From NCBI GenBank assembly GCA_034716415.1, contig JAYEJB010000043.1, positions 14,640-78,639 on the forward strand: a DNA stretch of 64,000 nt, read 5' to 3'. Position numbers and translations under genes: made by a program. The notes under the pieces are model-generated. The model was not told the DNA's origin, did no database searches, and saw only the letters and a program-made list of their open reading frames with translations. The stretch's first letter is position 1; each line of letters begins with the position of its first letter. This document shows, one piece after another, positions 1 to 7,903 of the stretch. Source of the DNA: JAYEJB01 sp034716415 (GTDB lineage Bacteria; Patescibacteriota; Patescibacteriia; SG8-24).

Positions 1-749
1 TCGTAGGAAAGGATCTCTGCCTCGTGGTGTACGCCATCCAGCACGCCGAACATCATCGCGAGAGCCCTGGCGCTGCAGGTGCTCGCCTCTTCCATCCAGG
101 CCTCGTCGATATCGAGGATGCCTACCGGGTTATGTTCGCGCAGTACCTCGATGACCTTCTCGTCGAACGCTACTCCTTTGGGCGACAGGCCATCCGGAGA
201 TTTTTCGCTGACCCGATGCGACAGGTCGGCTGACGCCACCACCGCGATACGCTCGGTCGACTTTATGATCTCTCCTTTCATCTTCTTGCCGAATTCGTAA
301 TGCGTTTTCAAGTCCATCTTCGAAGATGGCACGATCGGAATCACATTGATGTCCTTCACGTGCTGAGTGAGATAGTAGAGCGGTACGGAAGTGCCGTAGT
401 CGAGTTCATCCTGGCTGTTCATCGCCATTTGAAGGTCGCTCGTCTTGAAATCCTCCCGCAGACGGTCCATCAGCATCATTGCCGGCTTCCATTCCATCTT
501 CGTCACGAGGTCGCCGAACTCCTCGAAGTTCGAGACATATTTGGCGTTCATGTTGATGGTGATGGCATCGGGGAGCGTGTCGCCGTGCGGGGAGATGACG
601 ATCAGCACGTCGGGTTGGGCGATATACAAATCCTGCTCCAGCCGTTCCATGGCGGATTTGGTGCTCTTGATGATATCGAGGCCACCCTTGCCGATACTTG
701 GGATGAGTACTGGGGTGTGGGCGGCAATGGCCGTGAATACGAGAGCCAT
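1..749 (-). CDS. MEMO/LigB-type (AmmeMemoRadiSam system protein B-like) protein, C-terminus cut off
   Basis: Read on the minus strand, this frame is open to the window edge and gives about 249 residues of the class III extradiol dioxygenase / MEMO superfamily. Family-type histidines are visible: HTPVLIP near residue 11, SPHGD near 49 and ASADLSHR near 175. In this fold such positions bind a metal or its remnant; the cellular role in bacteria is unclear, and the protein often accompanies a radical-SAM and an AMMECR1 partner, neither seen here. The start at 749 gives the family-like MALVFTAIAAH. An ATG at 767 would add six residues. Neither has a well-spaced SD. The gene diverges from the small-protein genes that follow. 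Confidence 0.8.
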   Translation of the reverse strand, partial: MALVFTAIAAHTPVLIPSIGKGGLDIIKSTKSAMERLEQDLYIAQPDVLIVISPHGDTLPDAITINMNAKYVSNFEEFGDLVTKMEWKPAMMLMDRLREDFKTSDLQMAMNSQDELDYGTSVPLYYLTQHVKDINVIPIVPSSKMDLKTHYEFGKKMKGEIIKSTERIAVVASADLSHRVSEKSPDGLSPKGVAFDEKVIEVLREHNPVGILDIDEAWMEEASTCSARALAMMFGVLDGVHHEAEILSY

Positions 750-814
750 ACTCCTATATTTTACCATTTCTCTAAAGGGTTGGCGACCCTGATAAGGCGG
801 ATTTTACTCTATTC

Positions 815-844
815 TTGACAAGAAGGCAAAAAAAGCGGTAAATT
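815..844 (+). promoter_or_regulatory. Candidate sigma-70 promoter for the small-protein genes
   Basis: TTGACA at 815-820 is followed after 18 nt by TAAATT at 839-844. It lies about 90 nt upstream of the 932 start and points into the small-protein pair. Confidence 0.45.
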
Positions 845-931
845 AAGCTACCGGGAAGGCTTAAAGTCGTCCCAAAATCGTACTTTGAATTTGATTTCCG
901 CAGGCGGTGTCCTGCAAGGAAGGAGAAGACG

Positions 932-1150
932 ATGTTGAAGGCTATTGTAGCCTGGATCTTCACTTGGATCTTTCAGAAGCTCATCATGAAGTACATCTGG
1001 GGCTTCGCTCTGAAGGTCATCAAGAAGATCGTCGACTGGATCTTCAAGCCCAAGCCGAAGAAGAACGGACGAGGTATCGTCTGGCGGCTCATCGATCTCG
1101 TCGTGCGGCTCGCCAAGTGGATTCGGGACATCTTCAGGCGCCGGCGCTAG
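932..1150 (+). CDS. Small, strongly cationic tryptophan-rich protein (72 aa)
   Basis: I do not recognise the family. The 72-residue product has 11 Lys and 8 Arg against 3 Asp, six Trp, and a helix-like N-terminal half that alternates aromatic/aliphatic and basic residues, ending in a run of four Arg. There is no cleavable signal peptide or double-glycine leader. An excellent SD (GGAAGGAG) sits 6 nt before the ATG. The composition resembles leaderless Trp/Lys-rich bacteriocins such as aureocin A53, but an ordinary membrane-associated or nucleic-acid-associated small protein is equally possible. It is followed 26 nt later by another basic membrane protein, and the two share a terminator. Confidence 0.75.
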   Translation: MLKAIVAWIFTWIFQKLIMKYIWGFALKVIKKIVDWIFKPKPKKNGRGIVWRLIDLVVRLAKWIRDIFRRRR

Positions 1151-1176
1151 CGGCCCACCGAGGGAGGAGATAAGAG

Positions 1177-1431
1177 ATGGATTCTGTCATTCAATTCGTC
1201 GTTTCCCACTGGTGGGGCATTCTGATCGTCGCCGTTTCGCTCTTCTGGTCGGTGCCGACGATGTTCGTCGGCGGGAAACTGCACCTCAAGAAGTGGGGTG
1301 AGTATCGCATGGGGAAGCGCAAAGGCGGCTTCATCAAGCGATTCGCCGACTACGGCTTCGGGTGGATCCTCGGTCTGATATGGCCGCTGACGATCGCACT
1401 CGTCATCCGCAAGTCGAAAAAAGACGCATAG
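1177..1431 (+). CDS. Small basic membrane protein (84 aa)
   Basis: There are two probable membrane segments, residues 11-32 and 62-78, separated by a basic loop containing KKWGEYRMGKRKGG-type sequence, and a basic tail. GGGAGGAG precedes the ATG by 7 nt. It lies directly behind the cationic 72-residue gene and is closed by a strong terminator, so the two probably share a transcript. If the upstream product were a membrane-active peptide, this would be the natural immunity candidate, but nothing in the sequence proves that. Confidence 0.75.
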   Translation: MDSVIQFVVSHWWGILIVAVSLFWSVPTMFVGGKLHLKKWGEYRMGKRKGGFIKRFADYGFGWILGLIWPLTIALVIRKSKKDA

Positions 1432-1448
1432 GTATCGGCCAAAGACAC

Positions 1449-1472
1449 AGGGCGCAACGCGCCCTCTTTTTT
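1449..1472 (+). terminator. Rho-independent terminator
   Basis: Stem AGGGCGC/GCGCCCT with a short AAC-type loop, followed by a T run, 18 nt after the stop codon at 1431. Confidence 0.85.
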
Positions 1473-1474
1473 AT

Positions 1475-1523
1475 CGAAGCTCGCCGAGAATCACCCGAAG
1501 CTTTACGCGAAGGGTGATAGCGA
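1475..1523. repeat. Interspersed repeat family E, copy 1
   Basis: The core has the inverted form TCACCCG-n-AGCTTTA-n-GCGAAGGGTGA, preceded by CGAAGCTCG. A second copy in opposite orientation lies at 54853-54897, upstream of the atp operon. Copy 1 sits directly upstream of the next small gene and supplies part of its 5' region. Confidence 0.7.
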
Positions 1524-1536
1524 CTGGAGAAGCGAG

Positions 1537-1824
1537 ATGGAGATATACACCAGGATCGCCGCGGGAATCGGCGGGTTACTGCTCGTTGGACTGATGTGTT
1601 ACGGGATCATCAGGACAGCCACCAACTATGCCGTGTCCCATGACGATCCTCAAAAGTGGAAACGATTCGCGGGATCATGGTCCGGCGCGTTTGCCATGGT
1701 GGGTTCGTTCCTACTGGTGGCGCTGGTTCCCGCGTTCGGCATCTTCATTGTGGCGGTACTGCCACTCGTAGAGGATGCCATGGCGGCGTTCGCTAAGGAT
1801 TCAGCTGGTGAAGTGTCGGAATAA
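1537..1824 (+). CDS. Small membrane protein (95 aa)
   Basis: Two hydrophobic segments (residues 8-28 and 50-76) flank a polar loop. The family is not recognised. A weaker SD (TGGAGAAG) lies about 5 nt before the ATG, in the spacer after repeat E. A terminator follows at once, making this a single-gene unit just upstream of the lexA promoter. Confidence 0.65.
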   Translation: MEIYTRIAAGIGGLLLVGLMCYGIIRTATNYAVSHDDPQKWKRFAGSWSGAFAMVGSFLLVALVPAFGIFIVAVLPLVEDAMAAFAKDSAGEVSE

Positions 1825-1848
1825 AGAGTGTTTATGCGCTCTTTTTTG
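1823..1848 (+). terminator. Rho-independent terminator
   Basis: AAAGAGTG pairs with CGCTCTTT (one G-T pair) around a six-base loop, followed by TTTTTT. It overlaps the stop codon of the 1537 gene. Confidence 0.75.
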
Positions 1849-1866
1849 TTTATCCATAGGGGGTAC

Positions 1867-1895
1867 TTGCCGTTCGGTTTTTGTTCGGGTATACT
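1867..1895 (+). promoter_or_regulatory. lexA promoter with embedded GTTC-N7-GTTC operator
   Basis: The -35 TTGCCG (1867-1872) and -10 TATACT (1890-1895) are exactly 17 nt apart. Between them lies GTTC-GGTTTTT-GTTC (1872-1886). This direct-repeat spacing is the form known for alphaproteobacterial SOS boxes. Its position inside the promoter of lexA itself is what autorepression would require. Binding is inferred, not shown. Confidence 0.6.
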
Positions 1896-1928
1896 TTGGA
1901 TAGTGAAAGACGAGCTGTGGATAAACAT

Positions 1929-2552
1929 ATGACGCCAACAGATAAATTAACCAAGAAACAGACGCAGGTACTCGAGTTCGTGACTGAGTATATCCGCGAT
2001 AATGGCTACGCGCCGTCGTACCGGGAAATCGGGGAAGCGCTCGGTGTATCATCGACTGCGACCGTGCACGAGCATATCAAGAATCTGGAGCAGAAAGGGT
2101 ATCTGTCAGGGGAGGGGAGCTCGGCGCGCGGTCTGGAGGTGGACGAGGCGATCATGCGCGCAGCTGAGGGATTTTCCTTGCCGCTCATGGGGCTGATAAC
2201 CGCGGGCGAACCCATTGAGGCTGTCGAGGAGGGGGAGGAGGTCGAAGTGCCGTCTTCGCTCGTCGGGAAGCCGGGGGAGACGTATGTGTTGCGGGTGAAA
2301 GGGGAGTCGATGATTGAAGACGGGATTCTTTCTGGAGATTATGTGATTGTTGAGCGGAATCCGTCACCTAGGAATGGAGAGATAGTTGTGGCTTTGCTGG
2401 AGAACACGTACGCAACGTTGAAACGGTTGTATAAGGAGAAGGGAAAGATTCGGTTACAGCCAGCCAACAGCACCATGAAGCCGATATACGTGAAGTCTGT
2501 GGATGTTCAGGGAGTCGTGCGAGGGGTGATTCGAAATTACAGATCAGTTTAA
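1929..2552 (+). CDS. lexA: LexA SOS repressor
   Basis: The 207-residue protein has the usual LexA length and layout. A winged-helix DNA-binding domain covers residues 1-65, with the PSYREIGEALG helix-turn-helix. The S24 self-cleavage domain follows, with an Ala92-Gly93 scissile bond, catalytic Ser127 in VKGESM and Lys165 in YATLKRL. With RecA filaments it would cleave itself and derepress DNA-repair genes. The ATG at 1929 starts the canonical MTPTDKLTKKQ; upstream in-frame TTG codons lie within the promoter and are discarded. The leader is about 28 nt with no clear SD. A candidate operator lies in its own promoter. Transcription runs towards clpB across a hairpin-rich gap. Confidence 0.96.
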   Translation: MTPTDKLTKKQTQVLEFVTEYIRDNGYAPSYREIGEALGVSSTATVHEHIKNLEQKGYLSGEGSSARGLEVDEAIMRAAEGFSLPLMGLITAGEPIEAVEEGEEVEVPSSLVGKPGETYVLRVKGESMIEDGILSGDYVIVERNPSPRNGEIVVALLENTYATLKRLYKEKGKIRLQPANSTMKPIYVKSVDVQGVVRGVIRNYRSV

Positions 2553-2564
2553 TCAATAAATTGT

Positions 2565-3112
2565 ACTTTGGAATCGAAAGGTCGCTTCGACCCGTCTGAT
2601 GAGGTGAGATGTGTCTGGCCGGATCGAGTCACTAAGTGATTTACGCCAAGGCGTAAATCGAACCTGTGATTCGTAAGGCCGGATACGCTCGCTCATCAGA
2701 CAGGTCGAAAACAAAAGCATCGTACCTGTGGGAGACTGGCACGATGCTTGCGTAGTCCCGTTTGACGGGACTACTGAACCACGCACTGTGGCACCAACAA
2801 TATAACATGGTGCCATAATTAAGCCAAGAAATTATGGCAAGAAGAAGAATACGCGCTGCCTGGCGGCAGTTCGTCGGCGCACTTTCTGATGTGGTAATGG
2901 CCCGCTGAATGATGAGGGCCGCCAGGTCACCGCCGATGATAGAGATCTCATCCCGGCAGCAACTTTATTGTGATCAATGTCCGTGGAACACTATGAGAGA
3001 ACGCGGCAACGCATTCGTCCCCGCGTTCATGGCGCAGAGTTGCATCGGGATACAAGCTACATAGACGGCGATAATAAAAGATTTCCGCGTCTCCCTCGCG
3101 GAAATCTTTTTA
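2565..3112 (+). ncRNA. Candidate structured RNA locus between convergent lexA and clpB
   Basis: About 550 nt without a plausible ORF are packed with strong hairpins: a 16-bp closing stem 2588-2603/2692-2707 (one mismatch) enclosing a perfect 10-bp hairpin 2638-2647/2650-2659; 2715-2723/2741-2749; 2752-2761/2765-2774; 2789-2796/2808-2815; 2855-2860/2955-2960 enclosing pairing of CTGGCGGC with 2918-2925; and 2999-3006/3021-3028. A terminator closes it at 3079-3112. The stem ending at 2815 overlaps an alternative stem 2812-2820/2830-2838, so the two folds exclude each other. I could not match it to tmRNA, RNase P, 6S, SRP or 5S RNA. Strand is uncertain: hairpin 2715-2749 would also act as a minus-strand terminator. 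Confidence 0.4.
3079..3112. terminator. Strong bidirectional terminator
   Basis: An 11-bp stem (AGATTTCCGCG/CGCGGAAATCT) around a seven-base loop has T runs on both sides. It can end a plus-strand RNA from the structured locus and clpB read-through on the minus strand. Confidence 0.85.
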
Positions 3113-3117
3113 TCATT

Positions 3118-3269
3118 GTCATTGCGAGCGGACGCGTCTGCCTATCGGTAGGAAGCAATTCCGTCGGTTTAAGCCTGATTCACGGGATTGCTTCGTCGCT
3201 TCGCTCCTTCCCGCCACATATCTCTAATTCAGAGAAGGCGGGACCCCGCCATGGGCGGGGCGCAATGAC
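3118..3269. repeat. Interspersed inverted repeat family A, copy 1
   Basis: Bounded by GTCATTGCGAG on the left and CGCAATGAC on the right, with internal GCAAT/ATTGC motifs beside CGTCG/CTTCG words. A related copy lies at 11480-11590. This TCATTGCGAG palindromic style is widespread in bacterial intergenic DNA and probably reflects a small non-autonomous mobile element. It fills most of the space between the terminator and clpB. Confidence 0.75.
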
Positions 3270-3365
3270 AAAAGGGGTGAAGAGGCGGAGAAAGACGACG
3301 AAGCAATTCCGTCGGAATCGCTTCGTTCCCAGGCTCGCGAGCCGGAGCCCTCATAATGATATTGA

Positions 3366-5984
3366 TTACGAAATCGTCAGCTCGTTTTTCCGTACATCCA
3401 CGATCACCTTCCCACCATCCGGGAACTTGCCCTCGACTATCATCATGGCGATGGGGTCGAGCACTTCACGCTGGATGACGCGCTTCAGCGGCCGGGCGCC
3501 GAATGCGGGATCAAAACCCTTTTTGGCAAGCAGCTTCTTGGCCGTGTCAGTCACGTCAATCTCGATGTGCTGTTCAGCGAGGCGTTTGGCCACACGCGCG
3601 AGTTGTAGGTCGGCAATCTGCACTATCTGTTCCTCTGTGAGCGCTCCGAACACGATGACATCATCGAGCCGGTTCAGGAACTCCGGCTTCATGTGTTCCT
3701 TCAGGAGATCCAGGATCTTACCGCTGATACTGTCGCCCTCATCCTCTCCGTCACCGAAACCGATAGTACTCAGGCGTTTGTCCGATTCCAGGATCATGTC
3801 TGAACCGATGTTCGAGGTCATGATGATGACCGTGTTCTTAAAGTTGACCTTGCGGCCCTTACTGTCAGTGACGTGCCCTTCGTCCAATATCTGCAGGAAG
3901 GTGTTCCAGACGTCCGGGTGCGCTTTTTCGATTTCGTCCAACAGGACGACCGAGTACGGACGGCGCCTGACGAGCTCTGTCAGCTGTCCGCCCTCCTCAT
4001 GGCCAATATACCCCGGAGGTGAGCCAAGCATGCGCGATACAGTATGTTTTTCACCATATTCAGACATGTCGAGCCGCACCAGCGCGGTCTCGTCGTCGAA
4101 CATGAATTCTGCGAGAGCTCGAGCCAGCTCGGTTTTACCGACACCGGTCGGACCGAGGAACAGGAACGAACCGATCGGGCGATTTTCCTCAGATACACCG
4201 GCTCGTGAACGTCGAATCGCGTTTGAGACGGCCTTAATGGCTTCATTCTGGCCGACAACACGTCTCTTGAGCTCATCTTCCAGTCTTGCCACTCTTGCGG
4301 CCTCCTCCTGGAGCATCTTGCTGACCGGGATACCGGTCCAGCGGGCGATGACGCCGGCGACATCCTCTTCCGTAACCTCCTCCTTAAGGAAGCGGCTGTC
4401 TTTCTGGAGAGAACGTAGGCGGTCCTCGGAATTCCGCAACGCCTCCTCGAGCTCTGGAATGAGCCGATGGCGGATTTCGGCGGCCCGATCGACATTGCCG
4501 TCCCTGACCGCGATCTCCTCTTCCTGCTTGAGTTCGTCCATCTCTTTCTTTTTCGCGCGGATCTCCACGATGACTTCCTTCTCGTTCTTCCATTTCAGGT
4601 CAAGTGAATCGCGTTTTTCTTTCAGTTCGGCCAGCTCCTTTTCGATATCACCGCGTCGAGCGACCGAATCCCTATCTTGTTCCTTTTCGAGCGCCTTCTT
4701 TTCTATTTCAAGGCGTAACACATCGCGTTTCAGCCGATCGAGTTCTTGTGGCTCGCTGTCGATCTCCATGCGGAGTGCGGAGCCGGCCTCATCAATGGTA
4801 TCCACCGCCTTATCCGGCAGGAAACGATCCTGGATGTATCGCGAAGAGAGGTTTGTCGCGGCGACAATCGCCGGGTCAGTGATGCGGACCCCGTGATGCA
4901 ATTCATAGCGGTTCTTGATGCCGCGCAGGATCGATATCGCATCATCGACCGAGGGCTCAACGACCAAGACCGGCTGGAACCGGCGCTCGAAGGCCGCGTC
5001 TTTTTCGATGTGCTTTTGGTATTCCTTGATGGTCGTCGCGCCGACAGCACGAAGTTCACCGCGCGCCAACGCAGGCTTCAACATGTTCGATGCGTCTAAC
5101 GGGGAACCGTCCGCTGTTCCTGCCCCGACAAGTGTGTGCAGTTCATCGATGAATAGAATGATCTTACCGTCGGACGACTCGACTTCCTTGATTACAGCCT
5201 TAAAACGATCCTCGAATTCACCGCGGAACTTACTGCCGGCGACAAGCGAGCCGAGATCAAGCGACACGATTTCCTTGTCCTTCAGCAATTCCGGCACGTC
5301 GCCTTGCACGATACGTTGCGCCAGACCCTCGACGATGGCGGTCTTTCCCGTTCCCGCCTCGCCGATCAGCACCGGATTGTTCTTGGTACGACGCATCAGC
5401 ACTTGCATGACACGGCGGATCTCGTCATCGCGACCGATAATCGGATCGAGCTTCTCCTGGCGCGCCAATTCGGTCAGGTTCCTGGAATATTTATCAAGAG
5501 CTTGGTACTTCTGCTCCGGTTCGGGCGAATCGACTTTCTGCGAACCGCGGATATCCACCAACACTTTCATGACCTTGTCATGTTCGACGCCGTACTTATG
5601 TAACAGCGCCTGCGCCTCCGAGCTTACCGCCAGAATACCCAGCAGAAGGTGCTCGGTAGAGATGTAGTCATCACCGAATTCTTTGGTCTCGTTGTCGGCC
5701 TGACGCAAAGCCTTCAGCGTCGCTGGATTCAGCGCCAACTGGGCGGTCTCCCGTTCCATCTGCGATTTCGGTAACGCGGCCACGGCTTTTTGCACTTCCA
5801 CCAGCAGGGAGGGGGAATCGACCTCCAGTTTGTCGCAGACCGATCTTACGACACCACCCTCTTGATCCAGGAGAGCCTCTAAAATATGCAAAGGATTCAG
5901 CTCCGGATTGCCGTTCTCGAACGCCGATATCTGCGCTGATTCGAGCGCTTCCCGGGATTTGGTGGTGAAATTTTTTGGGATCAT
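3366..5984 (-). CDS. clpB: ClpB disaggregase (Hsp100 AAA+ ATPase)
   Basis: The 872-residue product has the full ClpB layout: N-terminal substrate domain (residues 1-145), AAA-1 with Walker [10 protein letters not shown] near 208-216, a long coiled-coil middle domain (about 400-520), AAA-2 with GPTGVGKTE near 610, and a C-terminal small domain. Together with DnaK it pulls proteins out of aggregates in the cytoplasm. The ATG at 5984 gives the usual [14 protein letters not shown]; an upstream ATG would start inside the CIRCE/promoter leader. There is no SD. A perfect CIRCE element next to a TTGACA/TACAAT promoter indicates HrcA-controlled heat induction. Confidence 0.97.
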   Translation of the reverse strand: MIPKNFTTKSREALESAQISAFENGNPELNPLHILEALLDQEGGVVRSVCDKLEVDSPSLLVEVQKAVAALPKSQMERETAQLALNPATLKALRQADNETKEFGDDYISTEHLLLGILAVSSEAQALLHKYGVEHDKVMKVLVDIRGSQKVDSPEPEQKYQALDKYSRNLTELARQEKLDPIIGRDDEIRRVMQVLMRRTKNNPVLIGEAGTGKTAIVEGLAQRIVQGDVPELLKDKEIVSLDLGSLVAGSKFRGEFEDRFKAVIKEVESSDGKIILFIDELHTLVGAGTADGSPLDASNMLKPALARGELRAVGATTIKEYQKHIEKDAAFERRFQPVLVVEPSVDDAISILRGIKNRYELHHGVRITDPAIVAATNLSSRYIQDRFLPDKAVDTIDEAGSALRMEIDSEPQELDRLKRDVLRLEIEKKALEKEQDRDSVARRGDIEKELAELKEKRDSLDLKWKNEKEVIVEIRAKKKEMDELKQEEEIAVRDGNVDRAAEIRHRLIPELEEALRNSEDRLRSLQKDSRFLKEEVTEEDVAGVIARWTGIPVSKMLQEEAARVARLEDELKRRVVGQNEAIKAVSNAIRRSRAGVSEENRPIGSFLFLGPTGVGKTELARALAEFMFDDETALVRLDMSEYGEKHTVSRMLGSPPGYIGHEEGGQLTELVRRRPYSVVLLDEIEKAHPDVWNTFLQILDEGHVTDSKGRKVNFKNTVIIMTSNIGSDMILESDKRLSTIGFGDGEDEGDSISGKILDLLKEHMKPEFLNRLDDVIVFGALTEEQIVQIADLQLARVAKRLAEQHIEIDVTDTAKKLLAKKGFDPAFGARPLKRVIQREVLDPIAMMIVEGKFPDGGKVIVDVRKNELTIS

Positions 5985-6031
5985 AATTTTGGGATTTGAG
6001 GGTCTGAAAATCGGAGTGTTCAAGGTTATAC

Positions 6032-6058
6032 TTAGCACTCTCGATAGACGAGTGCTAA
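6032..6058 (-). promoter_or_regulatory. CIRCE operator (HrcA site) of clpB
   Basis: TTAGCACTC, nine bases, then GAGTGCTAA: both arms match the CIRCE consensus exactly. It lies immediately downstream of the clpB -10 box, over the expected transcription start, so HrcA would block clpB until heat shock. hrcA itself is not in this window. Confidence 0.93.
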
Positions 6059-6062
6059 TAAT

Positions 6063-6090
6063 ATTGTACTCACTCTAATTACTGTGTCAA
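6063..6090 (-). promoter_or_regulatory. clpB promoter
   Basis: On the minus strand, TTGACA (complement of 6085-6090) and TACAAT (complement of 6063-6068) are 16 nt apart, placing the start of transcription near 6056 inside CIRCE. Confidence 0.85.
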
Positions 6091-6157
6091 TGGGGCCTGG
6101 CCCCGTTTTAGGCTGAGGGGGGGACACTTCTCAAGTATGAAAAAACGGGATTATCTC

Positions 6158-6183
6158 TAAAAAAGAGACCGCCGAAGCGGTCG
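6158..6183 (-). terminator. Rho-independent terminator of the 6195 gene
   Basis: Read on the minus strand, GACCGC/GCGGTC with a TTCG-type loop is followed by TCTCTTTTTT, just beyond the stop codon at 6195. Confidence 0.85.
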
Positions 6184-6194
6184 AAGTGGGGAAG

Positions 6195-6986
6195 TCAGCG
6201 CAGGCTGTTCTGATTGAACAGCCCGAACCCACGCGAGAGATAGATGATCGTCTGAAATTCGTCCAGCTCATCATTTTTATCGCGCAAGCCGCCCTCAGCG
6301 TCGATGCTGATTCTGTGCCGGAGCTTGGAAAAGGATCCCAGGCGAACGCACATATCACTAGGGCGAATACCACCCGCCAGACCGACATGCGTCCACGGAC
6401 AGGCCTCCCTGATCGCCGCAATGCACTCGTGCGCGAATACCGAATCGAAGCCTTTGCCGAGACCTCCGCTCGAATCGATCAGCGTGTCCGTGGCGATTTC
6501 CGGGTCGTATGAATCGCGCAATCGTTCAGCGATCACTTTCGGATCACCGTCCGCAGCGGCGATGACATGCCGGTTGAGCTGGATGACGTAGTGGAAACGT
6601 TTACCGCACATCGCGCGCGCCCGTTCCAACTCTTCATTCAGCGGCCAGGTCATGTTGAGCTGGAAACCGTGCAGGAGAGGAGTGCAGAGGTCGTGCACCG
6701 TCGCCAGTTCATCCGCCAGCCCTTCGCGCGTCTTGCTGTTGAAATGCGCCAGGTTGACCACCCGCGCGTCGTCCACGAATACGTCGTTCAGACGCTCGAG
6801 CGGGGGGTAGCGCTTTGGAAATTTGGCCGGCAGACCCTTCAACGTCTTATGGCTCACCAGCAAGCCCGCCATAAGCAGATATCCGGTCGGATCTTCCACG
6901 AAACGGAGGAGTCGACCGATTTGCTCGTGCGACGTAAAGCCGGTTACGCCGATGTAAGGACCTGCATGCAGTCTACTTTCATCCAT
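6195..6986 (-). CDS. Uncharacterised TIM-barrel-like protein (263 aa)
   Basis: The product is soluble, with alternating strand/helix character and motifs recalling phosphoribosylanthranilate isomerase-like barrels: an N-terminal IGVTGF strand, LNMTWPL, YVIQLN, LIDSSGGLGKGFD and a C-terminal GLAGGIRPSD strand with the glycine pattern of phosphate-binding barrel loops. No specific enzyme can be named, and no tryptophan or histidine pathway genes are nearby. AAAGGA lies 6 nt before the ATG. It is divergent from wecG and ends in its own terminator. A TATACT-type -10 lies about 50 nt upstream. Confidence 0.75.
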   Translation of the reverse strand: MDESRLHAGPYIGVTGFTSHEQIGRLLRFVEDPTGYLLMAGLLVSHKTLKGLPAKFPKRYPPLERLNDVFVDDARVVNLAHFNSKTREGLADELATVHDLCTPLLHGFQLNMTWPLNEELERARAMCGKRFHYVIQLNRHVIAAADGDPKVIAERLRDSYDPEIATDTLIDSSGGLGKGFDSVFAHECIAAIREACPWTHVGLAGGIRPSDMCVRLGSFSKLRHRISIDAEGGLRDKNDELDEFQTIIYLSRGFGLFNQNSLR

Positions 6987-7049
6987 TATTTATCCTTTCA
7001 GTGATGGCAGGAGTATGCTCGATGAGCAGTATAAGTCAATCCCGTTTCA

Positions 7050-7058
7050 TGCTAAAAT
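7050..7058 (+). promoter_or_regulatory. Extended -10 box for a leaderless wecG transcript
   Basis: TGC-TAAAAT ends 9 nt before the ATG at 7068, so transcription should start at or within a few bases of the start codon. No SD is present. Confidence 0.5.
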
Positions 7059-7067
7059 AAGAATGAT

Positions 7068-7859
7068 ATGTATGGATTCAAGCGGATAAAGATATTGGGA
7101 ATACCGGTCGATGCGGTGACCCAAGATAAGGCGGTCGAAGTAGTTGCTGACTTTTTGCACGATAAAGCCGGGCAGAAGGTCTTCACACCTAACCCGGAGA
7201 TGCTAGTCATGGCGCGGGACAGACCATTATTCAGGGAAGCCTTACAGTCATCAGACCTGTCCATCCCGGATGGAGCCGGGCTCCTTTGGGCCGCGCGCCT
7301 GCTCGGGAAGGATTTGCCGACGCGCGTCACCGGCACGGACATGGTTTCGCGTGTCTGTGGCCTGGCCGCGGAGGACGGATACGGCATTTTTATGTTGGGT
7401 GGGCGACCGGGCGTCGCCGAAAAGGCGGCAGACAGACTAAGAGCCGAGTTTCCGGGATTGCGCATCGTCGGCGCGATGAGCGGTGGCCAGGTGAAGTATG
7501 ACGAAGAGGGAGCACCGATCATGGATTACGGTACCGAACGCGCACTGAATCTCGCTGTGCCGGATATCCTGTTCGTGGCTTTCGGACATGGCAAGCAGGA
7601 GGAGTGGATCCACACGCATCTTCAAAAGTTTCCCTCGGTTCGGGTGGCACTCGGCGTCGGGGGTGCGTTCGATTTCATCTCCGGCGAGTCTAAGCGGGCG
7701 CCGGATTTTATGCAGCGGATCGACCTGGAATGGCTCTGGCGGCTCGTCTTGCAGCCTTGGCGTATTGGGCGTATTCTGACAGCCACGGTCGTTTTTCCGC
7801 TTTTGGTGTTAGGAGAACGGCTGGGAATCGTAAAAACCGAGCTAAAAAGCCTATCGTGA
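7068..7859 (+). CDS. WecG/TagA/CpsF-family glycosyltransferase (GT26)
   Basis: The 263 residues cover the whole GT26 fold. Characteristic stretches are FTPNPEMLVMARDRPLFREA (residues 39-58), SIPDGAGLLWAARLLG, RVTGTDMV, FMLGGRPGVAEKA, VAFGHGKQEEWI and the C-terminal RAPDFMQRIDLEWLWRL. These enzymes add N-acetylmannosamine or a similar sugar to undecaprenyl-diphosphate-linked GlcNAc at the inner face of the membrane, for surface polymers. The true acceptor here is unknown. The gene appears leaderless, with an extended -10 box just upstream. gltX follows after 44 nt without a clear terminator. Confidence 0.88.
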   Translation: MYGFKRIKILGIPVDAVTQDKAVEVVADFLHDKAGQKVFTPNPEMLVMARDRPLFREALQSSDLSIPDGAGLLWAARLLGKDLPTRVTGTDMVSRVCGLAAEDGYGIFMLGGRPGVAEKAADRLRAEFPGLRIVGAMSGGQVKYDEEGAPIMDYGTERALNLAVPDILFVAFGHGKQEEWIHTHLQKFPSVRVALGVGGAFDFISGESKRAPDFMQRIDLEWLWRLVLQPWRIGRILTATVVFPLLVLGERLGIVKTELKSLS

Positions 7860-7903
7860 TGATGCTTTTAAGCTGTTGAGCTTTTAAACTTTTAAACTCT
7901 GAT

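Noticed and set aside
2855..2960. 5S rRNA (TGCCTGGCGGCAG at the 5' side and CGCCGATGATAG further on)
   Set aside because: The middle lacks the CCGAACTC loop and helix order of 5S rRNA, and the ends pair differently. Two short matches are not enough.
2560..3112. RNase P RNA, tmRNA, SRP or 6S RNA
   Set aside because: No GAGGAAAGTCC or ACAGAA (RNase P), no alanine-rich tag frame with a CCA end (tmRNA), no GGAAG-GCAGC SRP tip, and no single long bulged rod (6S) on either strand.
2977..4896. A 639-codon plus-strand open frame
   Set aside because: It is antisense to clpB, Ser/Arg-rich as expected from a shadow frame, and starts in the structured intergenic region without an SD.
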